From the NCBI GenBank assembly GCA_902802515.1, contig CADCMM010000008.1, positions 1-43,977 on the forward strand: a stretch of DNA of 43,977 bases, in the 5' to 3' direction. Below the pieces are notes generated by a model. That model did not search any database. It worked only from the letters and a program-made list of their open reading frames with translations, and was not told where the DNA came from. Within the stretch, counting starts at the first letter, position 1, and each line of letters opens with the position of its first letter. A program made the translations under genes and the position numbers. The stretch is from an uncultured Lachnospiraceae bacterium (GTDB taxonomy: Bacteria; Bacillota; Clostridia; Lachnospirales; Lachnospiraceae). Below, one piece after another: positions 14,508-22,514 of the stretch.

Positions 14508-16178
14508 TTGAAAAACAAAAAAAATTCAAAATTACGGATCATCCCGTTGGGCGGACTGGAGCAAATCGGGATGAATATTACTGCCTTTGAATATGAAGAC
14601 AGTATTGTTGTTGTGGACTGCGGTCTGGCATTTCCGGAAGATGACATGCTGGGCATTGATCTTGTGATCCCGGACGTCAGTTATCTAAAAGAAAATATAG
14701 ATAAGGTGAAGGGGTTTGTGTTTACCCATGGTCATGAAGACCATATTGGCGCCCTGCCCTATGTTCTGAGGGAAATCAACATTCCTATCTATGCTACAAA
14801 ACTTACTATGGGATTGATTGAGCATAAATTGAAGGAACATAATCTTACCAGGACCACAAAGAAAAAGGTGGTAAAACCGGGACAGTCTATTAACCTGGGC
14901 TGTTTTAGGATTGAATTTATTAAGACCAATCACAGTATTCAGGATGCTGTGGCTCTTGCTATTTATTCTCCGGCGGGTGTTGTGGTGCATACCGGCGATT
15001 TCAAAGTGGATTACACTCCGGTATTCGGAGATGCCATTGACCTGCAGAGGTTTGCGGAGATTGGAAAGAAGGGCGTTCTGGCTCTTATGTGCGACAGCAC
15101 CAACGCGGAGCGCAAGGGATTTACTGCTTCGGAGCGCACTGTGGGAAGAACCTTCGACAATATCTTTTCAGAACATACGAACACCAGAATTATTATTGCC
15201 ACCTTTGCTTCCAATGTAGACCGGGTGCAGCAGATCATCAATTCCGCTTACAAATTTGGTAGAAAAGTTGTGGTGGAAGGCCGCAGTATGGTGAATGTTA
15301 TTTCTACGGCTGCGGAACTCGGTTATCTGAATATCCCCGAAAATACTTTGATCGATCTGGAGCAGATGAAGAACTATCCTGATGAAAAGATGGTGCTGAT
15401 TACTACCGGAAGCCAGGGAGAATCCATGGCAGCTTTGTCCAGAATGGCAGCCAATATGCACAAAAAGGTGATGATCAAACCAGGGGATACCGTTATTTTT
15501 AGTTCTCATCCGATTCCGGGCAACGAGAAGGCCGTATCCAATGTCATCAATGAGCTTTCCATGAAAGGCGCAAATGTCATCTTTCAGGATGTCCATGTGT
15601 CCGGTCATGCCTGTCAGGAAGAGATTAAACTGATCTACACACTTGTGCGGCCAAAATACGCGATTCCGGTTCACGGTGAATACCGCCATCTGAAAGCTCA
15701 GGCGCAGGTGGCCCAGGAACTGGGAATTGACAAAGAGAATATTTTTATCTTAAAGAGCGGTGATGTTCTGGAGTTATCAGAGGAAAAGGCAAATATTGCG
15801 GGACATGTGCAGACCGGAGCGATTTTGGTAGACGGCCTTGGGGTCGGGGATGTGGGTAATATTGTACTCCGGGATCGTCAGCATTTGGCAGAGGACGGCA
15901 TTCTTATTGTAGTGCTGACACTGGGAAAATACACGAACCAGGTACTGGCAGGTCCGGATATCGTATCCCGGGGATTTGTGTATGTGAGAGAATCGGAGGA
16001 TCTGATGGACGAGGCTCGCATGGTGGTTCAGAATGCGCTTGACAATTGTATGGACCGCAAAGTGACAGACTGGGGCAAGATCAAGAATGCAGTGAGGGAT
16101 TCTCTGAGCGAATTTCTCTGGAAGCGCACGAAGAGGAGCCCCATGATTCTGCCAATTATTATGGAAGTGGATGAGTAA
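14508..16178 (+). CDS. rnj: Ribonuclease J
   Basis: RNase J is a metallo-beta-lactamase/beta-CASP nuclease with endonuclease and 5'-3' exonuclease activity, central to mRNA decay and rRNA maturation in Firmicutes. The 556 residues show the zinc motif HGHEDHIG (His74, His76, Asp78, His79), TNHSIQDA, HTGDFKVD, the beta-CASP motifs (TGSQGE, HVSGHA) and the late HGEYRHL with a zinc histidine, plus a C-terminal domain. The start is TTG with GGAGG 6-7 nt upstream. The ylbF gene follows after 5 nt. YlbF family proteins act with the other decay nuclease, RNase Y, in Bacillus, so the pair forms an RNA-turnover module. Only one rnj copy is visible here; the J1/J2 class was not decided. Confidence 0.95.
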   Translation: MKNKKNSKLRIIPLGGLEQIGMNITAFEYEDSIVVVDCGLAFPEDDMLGIDLVIPDVSYLKENIDKVKGFVFTHGHEDHIGALPYVLREINIPIYATKLTMGLIEHKLKEHNLTRTTKKKVVKPGQSINLGCFRIEFIKTNHSIQDAVALAIYSPAGVVVHTGDFKVDYTPVFGDAIDLQRFAEIGKKGVLALMCDSTNAERKGFTASERTVGRTFDNIFSEHTNTRIIIATFASNVDRVQQIINSAYKFGRKVVVEGRSMVNVISTAAELGYLNIPENTLIDLEQMKNYPDEKMVLITTGSQGESMAALSRMAANMHKKVMIKPGDTVIFSSHPIPGNEKAVSNVINELSMKGANVIFQDVHVSGHACQEEIKLIYTLVRPKYAIPVHGEYRHLKAQAQVAQELGIDKENIFILKSGDVLELSEEKANIAGHVQTGAILVDGLGVGDVGNIVLRDRQHLAEDGILIVVLTLGKYTNQVLAGPDIVSRGFVYVRESEDLMDEARMVVQNALDNCMDRKVTDWGKIKNAVRDSLSEFLWKRTKRSPMILPIIMEVDE

Positions 16179-16183
16179 ACAAG

Positions 16184-16543
16184 ATGGACAAGACAGTAGA
16201 ACAGTGTAAAGGGGCTCTTTTGGAGGCTATCAGAAACAGCGAAGAATACAGAACTTTTGAAGAAAACAAAGATAGAATAGAGAAAAATCCGGAATTGAAG
16301 CAGCAGGCGCAGGCATTTCGCCGAAGAGTGTTCCTGATGCAGAATTCCGCAGAATCCATTGACATGCTGGATGAGATGAACCGATTGTTTGCAACCAGAA
16401 CGGAACTCTATCAGAACCCGGTGATTGCGGAATATCTGACGTCGGAACTAAGACTTTGCAGGATGCTGCAGAAGATCAGCATGGAGGTCATGGGTTCAAC
16501 GGATTTTGAACTGGAATCTTTTGAAGACGTAATACCCATCTGA
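16184..16543 (+). CDS. YlbF/YmcA family protein
   Basis: This helical 119-residue protein has the family pattern (LLEAIRNSEEYRTFEENKDRI, NPELKQQAQAFRRRVFLMQN, RTELYQNPVIAEYLTSELRLCRML). In Bacillus, YlbF, YmcA and YaaT form a complex that steers RNase Y, affecting competence, biofilm and sporulation. This gene starts 5 nt after rnj, so a link to RNA decay is suggested by context. The SD is weak and translation probably depends on rnj. It has no membrane segment or signal peptide. Confidence 0.85.
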   Translation: MDKTVEQCKGALLEAIRNSEEYRTFEENKDRIEKNPELKQQAQAFRRRVFLMQNSAESIDMLDEMNRLFATRTELYQNPVIAEYLTSELRLCRMLQKISMEVMGSTDFELESFEDVIPI

Positions 16544-16566
16544 GGACGAAGAGCGGGAGCATTTAT

Positions 16567-17211
16567 ATGATAGTGTCTGAGCGGATGACTGCCTATATTA
16601 ATTCAATGGATACAGGCAATCCTGCATATCTGGAAGGATTGGAGCGGAAAGCCAGGGAAGAGGAGATTCCCATTATACGTCATGAAATGCAGAGTTTTCT
16701 CAGAGTTTTTCTGGAACTGAAACGGCCAAAAAACATCCTGGAGGTGGGAACGGCAGTAGGGTTTTCAGCGCTTTTCATGGCGGAATATACAATGGACGAC
16801 TGCAAAATAACTACCATTGAAAAGTACGAAAAACGTATTCGGGAGGCCAGAGTTAATTTTGCATCCTCACCAAAAGGAAAGAAAATTACTCTTCTGGAGG
16901 GCGATGCCCTCGAATTGCTGCAGGAACTATCCGGCCCTTATGATTTTATATTTATGGATGCAGCAAAGGGACAGTATATTCATTTTTTGCCGGAGACTCT
17001 TCGACTTTTGGAGGCGGGGGGCATTATGATCTCGGATAATGTGCTGCAGGATGGGGACATCATCGAATCTAAATTTGCTGTGGAGCGCCGGAACCGCACG
17101 ATCTATAAACGCATGCGGGATTATCTGTATGAACTGAAGCATACCCAGGGGCTGTTAACGTCCATCGTACCTATTGGGGATGGAGTGGCAGTAAGTGTAA
17201 AGAAAGGATAA
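16567..17211 (+). CDS. trmR: tRNA 5-hydroxyuridine methyltransferase (TrmR-like O-methyltransferase)
   Basis: This is a class I SAM-dependent O-methyltransferase of 214 residues. Motif I is ILEVGTAVGFSALFMAEY, the acidic residue follows in ITTIEKYEKRIREA, and YDFIFMDAAKGQY carries the metal-binding Asp typical of the COMT-like family. In Bacillus the homologue YrrM (TrmR) converts 5-hydroxyuridine at tRNA position 34 to 5-methoxyuridine, and its gene lies next to those for the U32 hydroxylation proteins. The same order is seen here, with trhP starting 8 nt after the stop, which supports the tRNA role over a generic methyltransferase. SD GGGAG is 7 nt before the ATG. Confidence 0.88.
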   Translation: MIVSERMTAYINSMDTGNPAYLEGLERKAREEEIPIIRHEMQSFLRVFLELKRPKNILEVGTAVGFSALFMAEYTMDDCKITTIEKYEKRIREARVNFASSPKGKKITLLEGDALELLQELSGPYDFIFMDAAKGQYIHFLPETLRLLEAGGIMISDNVLQDGDIIESKFAVERRNRTIYKRMRDYLYELKHTQGLLTSIVPIGDGVAVSVKKG

Positions 17212-17219
17212 ATAATTCC

Positions 17220-18476
17220 ATGAGATATCCGGAATTACTGATACCGGCCAGCAGTCTGGAAGTGTTAAAGACTGCGGTAATATTTGGCGCTGATGCGGTC
17301 TACATTGGCGGAGAGGCTTTCGGCCTGAGGGCGAAAGCCAAAAATTTTTCTATGGAAGAAATGAAAGAAGGCATAGTGTTTGCCCACGAGCATGGGGTGA
17401 AAGTCTATGTGACGGCCAATATCCTGGCGCACAATCAGGATCTGCCCGGTGTGGAAGATTACTTTAAACAGCTGCGGCAGATAAAACCGGATGCGCTGAT
17501 CATTGCCGATCCGGGAGTGTTTGAGATTGCAAAACGGATCTGTCCGGAAATAGAACGCCATATCAGTACTCAGGCCAACAATGTGAATTATGAGACATAC
17601 CGTTTCTGGCATCAGCTGGGAGCAAAGCGTGTGGTTTGCGGCCGGGAACTTTCCTTAGATGAAATAAGGGGGATCCGGGCGAATATTCCGGATGAACTGG
17701 AGATTGAGACATTCATCCATGGCGCCATGTGTATTTCCTACTCCGGGCGCTGTCTGCTGAGCAATTATTTTACGGGGCGGGACGCCAATCAGGGAGCCTG
17801 TACCCATCCTTGCCGCTGGAAATACGCAGTGGTGGAGGAGACCAGACCGGGAGAATATTTCCCCGTCTATGAAAATGAGCGTGGAACCTATATTTTTAAC
17901 TCGAAGGATCTATGCATGATTGAGCATATACCGGATCTTCTTGGCGCCGGGATCGACAGTCTGAAGATTGAGGGGCGAATGAAAACCGCCCTTTATGTGG
18001 CCACTGTGGCCAGGACTTACCGAAAGGCCATAGATGATTATCAGAAGGATCCAGCTCTGTACGAGGCTAATCTGGACTGGTATCGGGAGCAGATTTCCAA
18101 CTGCACCTACCGTCAGTTTACCACGGGTTTCTTTTATGGTAAGCCATCACAGGATGCTCAGATTTATGACAGCAATACTTATATTAAGGAGTATACTTAT
18201 CTTGGTATTGTGGGTGAAGGAACTACGGAGGGACGCTACCCCATTGAGCAGAGAAATAAATTCAGCGTTGGAGAAATGATAGAAGTTATGAAACCGGATG
18301 GTCAAAATCTGAAAGCAGAGGTGTTGGAAATCCTTGATGAGGACGGCAATACTATGGAAAGCGCTCCTCATCCAAAACAGAAACTTTGGGTTAATCTCGG
18401 CACAAGGCTGGATCAATACGATATTCTGAGACGAAGAGAGGAACGATTGGACACAGGTGTTCATAGAATAAAATAA
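17220..18476 (+). CDS. trhP: U32 family protein TrhP (tRNA 5-hydroxyuridine formation)
   Basis: Annotated in older schemes as a collagenase-like U32 peptidase, this family is now known to act in tRNA U34 hydroxylation (TrhP; YrrN/YrrO in Bacillus, YegQ in E. coli) using prephenate. The 418 residues show PELLIPASSLEVLKTAV at the N terminus, GADAVYIGGEAFGLRAKAKNF, and the cysteine set in GAMCISYSGRCLLSN and GACTHPCRW that is proposed to hold an Fe-S cluster. KIEGRMKT is another signature. The ATG at 17220 has AAGAAAGG upstream, within the end of trmR. Only one U32 gene is present, where Bacillus has two in tandem. It is followed by sigK after 21 nt. Confidence 0.9.
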   Translation: MRYPELLIPASSLEVLKTAVIFGADAVYIGGEAFGLRAKAKNFSMEEMKEGIVFAHEHGVKVYVTANILAHNQDLPGVEDYFKQLRQIKPDALIIADPGVFEIAKRICPEIERHISTQANNVNYETYRFWHQLGAKRVVCGRELSLDEIRGIRANIPDELEIETFIHGAMCISYSGRCLLSNYFTGRDANQGACTHPCRWKYAVVEETRPGEYFPVYENERGTYIFNSKDLCMIEHIPDLLGAGIDSLKIEGRMKTALYVATVARTYRKAIDDYQKDPALYEANLDWYREQISNCTYRQFTTGFFYGKPSQDAQIYDSNTYIKEYTYLGIVGEGTTEGRYPIEQRNKFSVGEMIEVMKPDGQNLKAEVLEILDEDGNTMESAPHPKQKLWVNLGTRLDQYDILRRREERLDTGVHRIK

Positions 18477-18497
18477 AACCCCCTTTCGAGGTGCTTT

Positions 18498-19121
18498 TTG
18501 AAAACTTTCCCAAAGCCGCTGTCGCCGGAAGAAGAGAAGCATTACCTGCAGAAGTACAAAGAGGGTGATGTGGGAGCGAGAAATATTCTGATTGAACGCA
18601 ATCTGCGGCTGGTGGCTCATGTAGCGCGAAAATATCAGGGAACAGAGGACAATCAGGATGATTTGATTTCCATCGGTATTATTGGACTGATAAAGGCAGT
18701 ATCCACGTTTGACTGTGAAAAAAACAACCGTCTGGCAACCTATGCGGCAAGATGTATTGAAAATGAATTGCTTATGATGATGAGAGCAAAGAAAAAGCAG
18801 TCCAGAGAGGTGTCTATTTACGAGAAGATCGGCGTGGATCAGGAAGGACGGGAACTGCGCCTGATGGATATTCTTGAGAGTGAGCCGGTGGATGTGCTGG
18901 AAAATCTGGAGCTGAGAAAGAATTCTAAGAAGCTGTATCATTGCCTGGAGCAGGTGTTGGATAAACGGGAACAGAAAGTAATTGCGGTGCGTTACGGTCT
19001 GGGTGGGGAGAAAGAGATGACGCAGAGGGAGATTGCCCAGAGGCTGGGGATCAGCCGATCCTACGTTTCCCGGATCGAAAAAAATGCATTAAGGAAACTG
19101 AGAGAGTGTTTTGAAGAATAA
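18498..19121 (+). CDS. sigK: Sporulation sigma factor SigK without pro-sequence
   Basis: Sigma-K directs late mother-cell transcription during sporulation. The 207-residue protein begins MKTFPKPLSPEEEKHYL, which matches mature Bacillus sigma-K, and then shows region 2 (NLRLVAHVARKYQGTEDNQDDLISIGIIGLIKAV, TYAARCIENELLM) and region 4 (TQREIAQRLGISRSYVSRIEKNAL). The start is TTG with GAGGTG 4 nt upstream. Upstream in this frame a stop lies at 18474-18476, only seven codons away, so no inhibitory pro-sequence can be encoded. The gene is intact, with no skin-like insertion. It sits 21 nt after trhP and 1 nt before the PPTase gene. Control is therefore expected at transcription or through anti-sigma or degradation, not through proteolytic activation. 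Confidence 0.92.
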   Translation: MKTFPKPLSPEEEKHYLQKYKEGDVGARNILIERNLRLVAHVARKYQGTEDNQDDLISIGIIGLIKAVSTFDCEKNNRLATYAARCIENELLMMMRAKKKQSREVSIYEKIGVDQEGRELRLMDILESEPVDVLENLELRKNSKKLYHCLEQVLDKREQKVIAVRYGLGGEKEMTQREIAQRLGISRSYVSRIEKNALRKLRECFEE

Positions 19122-19122
19122 T

Positions 19123-19683
19123 ATGAGAGTGTACTATTGCCAGGGGATGCCCCCCCAGATAAGCCAGCACTGTCTGGCTTATTTGTTGCTAGAGACGATG
19201 TTAAACAGGGATTATTCAGGAAAATTGTTAAAGAAGCCAAAGTATGGGCGAACACAGCAGGGAAAGCCTTACCTGAAAAACTGCCCTTGGGTGCAGTTCA
19301 ATATCAGCCATTGCCGGGAGGGTGTAGCGTGCGCTATCGGCAGTGTGCCGGTGGGAATTGATATGGAACGGCGCTTCCCGTGGAAGGAAAACCTTGCCAG
19401 ACGCATCTGTCATCCCGAAGAATGGAAAAAGCTAGAGCAGATGGAGAAGGATGCTCAGCGAGAGCAGTTTTTGAATCTGCTATGGAGCCGGAAGGAGAGC
19501 TTGCTAAAGTGCATCGGAATTGGCATCCGCTGTGATATGAGGGAAATCAATACATTGGAAGTGGGTATGCACCGGTACTGTGAACTGCAGAAAGAACAGT
19601 TTACCCTGGTAGCATGCTGTGAAACAGAAGAAAAAGAAGAAATTGAGATAGAAAGAGTAAGATGGCAGGATTTATTATCATAA
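19123..19683 (+). CDS. 4'-phosphopantetheinyl transferase (Sfp-like)
   Basis: PPTases of this class move the phosphopantetheine arm of CoA onto carrier proteins. The 186-residue product has the family motifs FNISHCREGVACAIG (residues about 62-76), VGIDMERR with the Mg-binding Asp, and WSRKESLLKCIGIGI (about 124-138). It is a little shorter than Sfp from Bacillus (224 residues). The start at 19123 (MRVYYCQG) lies 1 nt after the sigK stop; a TTG start at 19111 is also possible. No carrier protein, NRPS or PKS gene is in the window, so the substrate is unknown. Co-transcription with sigK would place it in late sporulation, which is inferred only. Confidence 0.87.
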   Translation: MRVYYCQGMPPQISQHCLAYLLLETMLNRDYSGKLLKKPKYGRTQQGKPYLKNCPWVQFNISHCREGVACAIGSVPVGIDMERRFPWKENLARRICHPEEWKKLEQMEKDAQREQFLNLLWSRKESLLKCIGIGIRCDMREINTLEVGMHRYCELQKEQFTLVACCETEEKEEIEIERVRWQDLLS

Positions 19684-19689
19684 TAAATC

Positions 19690-19718
19690 TTGCCTTTTTT
19701 GCACACATATGCTATGAT
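19690..19718 (+). promoter_or_regulatory. Promoter of the comM-dprA-topA group
   Basis: TTGCCT at 19690-19695 and TATGAT at 19713-19718 are separated by 17 nt, just after the PPTase stop. The predicted leader is about 108 nt. Confidence 0.6.
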
Positions 19719-19832
19719 GATATCACAAATCATAAATCAAGGCGTATCGCCATTTTTCACACATCTAATTTTATACGGGTTAAGAGTGGTTCTTTTTTGC
19801 GTGTAAAAAGGATCAACGGAAAGGAGCAGAAT

Positions 19833-21374
19833 TTGTTCAGTACTGTAGTATCAGCAGCTATCAATGGCATTGAAAGCAAAAAAGTAATGGTGGAAGCAGA
19901 TGTGAGCGATGGAATGCCGGTTTTCTCTATGGTAGGCTTTCTTGCTTCAGAAGTGAAGGAAGCTCAGGACCGGGTGAGGACAGCTCTGAAAAATTCTGAC
20001 ATTCACCTTCCGGCAAAGCGGATCACGGTAAACTTATCTCCTGCAGATTTGAAAAAAGCAGGCTCTGGTTTTGATCTTCCCATCGCAATAGCAGTCCTGG
20101 CATCGCTTGGATATATTCCGCAAGAGTCCTTAAAGGGGATTTTGTTTGCAGGAGAACTTAGCTTGAATGGAGAGATAAACGATATTCGAGGTGTGATGGA
20201 GATCGTTTCTGGCGCAGCGGGATTTGGATGTCATACCTGTGTGATTCCCCAGAGTAACTTAAGGGAGGGATCTGTAATACGTGGTGTGCGGGTACTAGGA
20301 GCCAAGAGTATCAAGCAGGTGCTTTATTTCCTGACCGGAGAGGGAACCTTGGCGGAAACCAGTATTAATATAGAAGAAATCCGCTCCAGGCAGGAAGAAA
20401 AAACCGGAGTGGATTTTTCAGAAGTGCAGGGACAGGCTCTTTTGCGCCGGGCTGCGGAAGTTGCGGTTTCGGGACTGCACAATCTGCTGATCATTGGCCC
20501 GCCAGGTTCGGGAAAGACGATGACCGCCAGGCGAATCCCCACCATACTGCCCCAGACAACGCTGGAGGAAGCTCTGGAGATTTCCAAGCTGCACAGTATC
20601 GCTGGAATCCTTCCGGAGGAAGTGGGTCTGAGGACGGTGCGGCCTTTTCGCTCCCCCCATCATACCATAACGCCGATTGCCCTGGCAGGAGGCGGAAGCT
20701 GTCCCAAACCTGGAGAGGTGAGTCTGGCTCATCGAGGAGTGCTGTATCTGGATGAGCTTCCGGAATTTGAAAAGAACACGTTGGAGATATTGCGCCAGCC
20801 GCTGGAGGAAGGGAAAATCAGTATATCCAGAAATACAGGAAGTTATCTGTTTCCTGCAGATTTTATGTTGGTAGCATCTATGAACCCCTGCAAGTGCGGG
20901 TATTATCCCGACCGGAATCGCTGCAGCTGCTCTGTAAGGGAAGTAAAACGATATCTGAACCATATCAGTCAGCCTCTTTTGGATCGCATTGATATCTGTG
21001 TGGAGGCCAAACCTATACTATATGAAGAATTGAAAAGTTTTCACGGGGGTGAGAATTCTTCTCAGATCCGTGAGCGGGTAACACAGGCACAGAAGATACA
21101 GCAGTTTCGCTATCAGGGGACAAAATATCGATTTAATTCGGACTTAAGCGCTGCCGGGATCAAAAAATACTGCACCCTGGGAAAAGAAGAGGAGGAGCTA
21201 ATGAGGGAGGCTTTTGAAAAGTTGAATCTTACAGCCCGATCCTACAATCGTATTCTAAAGGTTGCCAGAACCATTGCGGATCTGGAAGGAGAAGAATATA
21301 TCAGTACAACTCATCTTGGGGAAGCAGTCTGTTATCGGGCATTGGACAAAAAATACTGGATGGAAAGAATGTAA
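19833..21374 (+). CDS. comM: YifB/ComM family Mg-chelatase-like AAA+ ATPase
   Basis: ComM is an AAA+ helicase-like ATPase; in Vibrio it drives branch migration during natural transformation. The 513-residue protein has the N-terminal ChlI-like domain (STVVSAAINGIESKKVMVEAD, RITVNLSPADLKKAGSGFDLPIA), Walker A in GPPGSGKTMTARRIP, Walker B in GVLYLDELPEF, and the C-terminal Mg-chelatase-like part with CNPCKCGYYPD-like cysteines (MNPCKCGYYPDRNRCSCS). The start is TTG with AAAGGAG 6 nt upstream; reading further upstream gives sequence without family resemblance. It overlaps nothing and is followed by dprA after 28 nt, a common arrangement in Firmicutes. Confidence 0.92.
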   Translation: MFSTVVSAAINGIESKKVMVEADVSDGMPVFSMVGFLASEVKEAQDRVRTALKNSDIHLPAKRITVNLSPADLKKAGSGFDLPIAIAVLASLGYIPQESLKGILFAGELSLNGEINDIRGVMEIVSGAAGFGCHTCVIPQSNLREGSVIRGVRVLGAKSIKQVLYFLTGEGTLAETSINIEEIRSRQEEKTGVDFSEVQGQALLRRAAEVAVSGLHNLLIIGPPGSGKTMTARRIPTILPQTTLEEALEISKLHSIAGILPEEVGLRTVRPFRSPHHTITPIALAGGGSCPKPGEVSLAHRGVLYLDELPEFEKNTLEILRQPLEEGKISISRNTGSYLFPADFMLVASMNPCKCGYYPDRNRCSCSVREVKRYLNHISQPLLDRIDICVEAKPILYEELKSFHGGENSSQIRERVTQAQKIQQFRYQGTKYRFNSDLSAAGIKKYCTLGKEEEELMREAFEKLNLTARSYNRILKVARTIADLEGEEYISTTHLGEAVCYRALDKKYWMERM

Positions 21375-21402
21375 TGGAAGAAAGGATGAAGACAGAGAAC
21401 AT

Positions 21403-22503
21403 ATGGATGAAAAAAGGATAGAACAAGAGGGGTTTTGGTTGTGGCTATGCAGCGCGCCCGGGCTGTACTGCCGTCAGCTGCAGATGCTGACAGATTATTT
21501 CGGAACACCAAGGGCGGTGTATGAAGCTCCGGAAAAAGAATTTGAGGTGTGGAAAAAGAAAAATGTGGCTTGGATAAATCGTTTGCTGGATTTCAGGAAA
21601 GGATATTCGCCTGAGGAAGTATGTCATATAGTAAAAGAAAAGGGAATACAATTTAGAAGCCGGGAGCATCCGGGTTTTCCCGTACGGCTCCGAGAACTTT
21701 CGGATTGTCCGGCAGGACTTTTTTTCTTTGGGGAACTTCCGCAGGGAAATATCCCTGCGGTGGCTGTAGTAGGAGCCAGAGAATGCAGCAGCTATGGAAA
21801 GAGAATGGCAGTGGAACTTGGTGAAACCCTGGCCGATGCTGGAGTCCAGGTTATAAGTGGACTTGCTCTGGGAATCGACGGATATGCTCAGCGGGCGGCG
21901 CTGGATGCAGGAGGGAAAAGCTACGGTGTTCTGGGATGCGGAGTGGACATTTGCTATCCCTGGGAGAACAGGACACTGTATGTTGATGTGCAAAGACAGG
22001 GAGGTGTCCTCTCGGAATTTCCCACCGGCACCAGGCCGCTGGCATATCATTTCCCCATGAGAAACCGCATCATCAGCGGATTGTGCGATGCGGTTGTGGT
22101 TGTGGAAGCCAGGGAGAAGAGCGGTTCCCTTATTACAGCCGATCTGGCGCTGGAACAGGGGAGGGAGGTGTATGCCGTTCCAGGACGAAGCAAGGATGTA
22201 TTGAGCAGAGGATGTAATCGTCTGATTGCGCAGGGAGCCGGCGTAGTGCTGTCTCCGGAGCAGCTTCTAGAGGAACTTCATTTTCAAAAGAGAAGCCAGA
22301 AAAAGGAGAAGAAAACTCAACTTACACTTGCACCCGAAGAAAAAAGGGTGTATAGTAACCTCGATTTGTCGCCAAAAGGACCGGAGGAAATCTCTGTCAG
22401 GAGTGATGTTCCGGTGGAGAGACTTGGCGGCATATTGCTCAGTCTGATATTGAAAGGGCTGGCGGAGGAAAGTTCAAAAAATCATTACATTCGAGTAAAA
22501 TGA
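21403..22503 (+). CDS. dprA: DNA-processing protein DprA
   Basis: DprA binds incoming single-stranded DNA and loads RecA during natural transformation. The 366 residues contain the Rossmann-like core: VAVVGARECSSYGKRMA, VISGLALGIDGYAQRAAL, GVLGCGVDICYPWENRTLY, LSEFPTGTRPLAYHFPMRN and SGSLITADLALEQGREVYAVPG. A C-terminal winged-helix-like region (EEISVRSDVPVERLGGILLSL) follows. The ATG at 21403 is the best in-frame start by protein homology, although the SD (AAGGATGAAG) is farther than usual. The gene lies between comM and topA. Whether this organism is naturally competent cannot be concluded from these genes. Confidence 0.92.
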   Translation: MDEKRIEQEGFWLWLCSAPGLYCRQLQMLTDYFGTPRAVYEAPEKEFEVWKKKNVAWINRLLDFRKGYSPEEVCHIVKEKGIQFRSREHPGFPVRLRELSDCPAGLFFFGELPQGNIPAVAVVGARECSSYGKRMAVELGETLADAGVQVISGLALGIDGYAQRAALDAGGKSYGVLGCGVDICYPWENRTLYVDVQRQGGVLSEFPTGTRPLAYHFPMRNRIISGLCDAVVVVEAREKSGSLITADLALEQGREVYAVPGRSKDVLSRGCNRLIAQGAGVVLSPEQLLEELHFQKRSQKKEKKTQLTLAPEEKRVYSNLDLSPKGPEEISVRSDVPVERLGGILLSLILKGLAEESSKNHYIRVK

Positions 22504-22514
22504 GGAATTCTATT

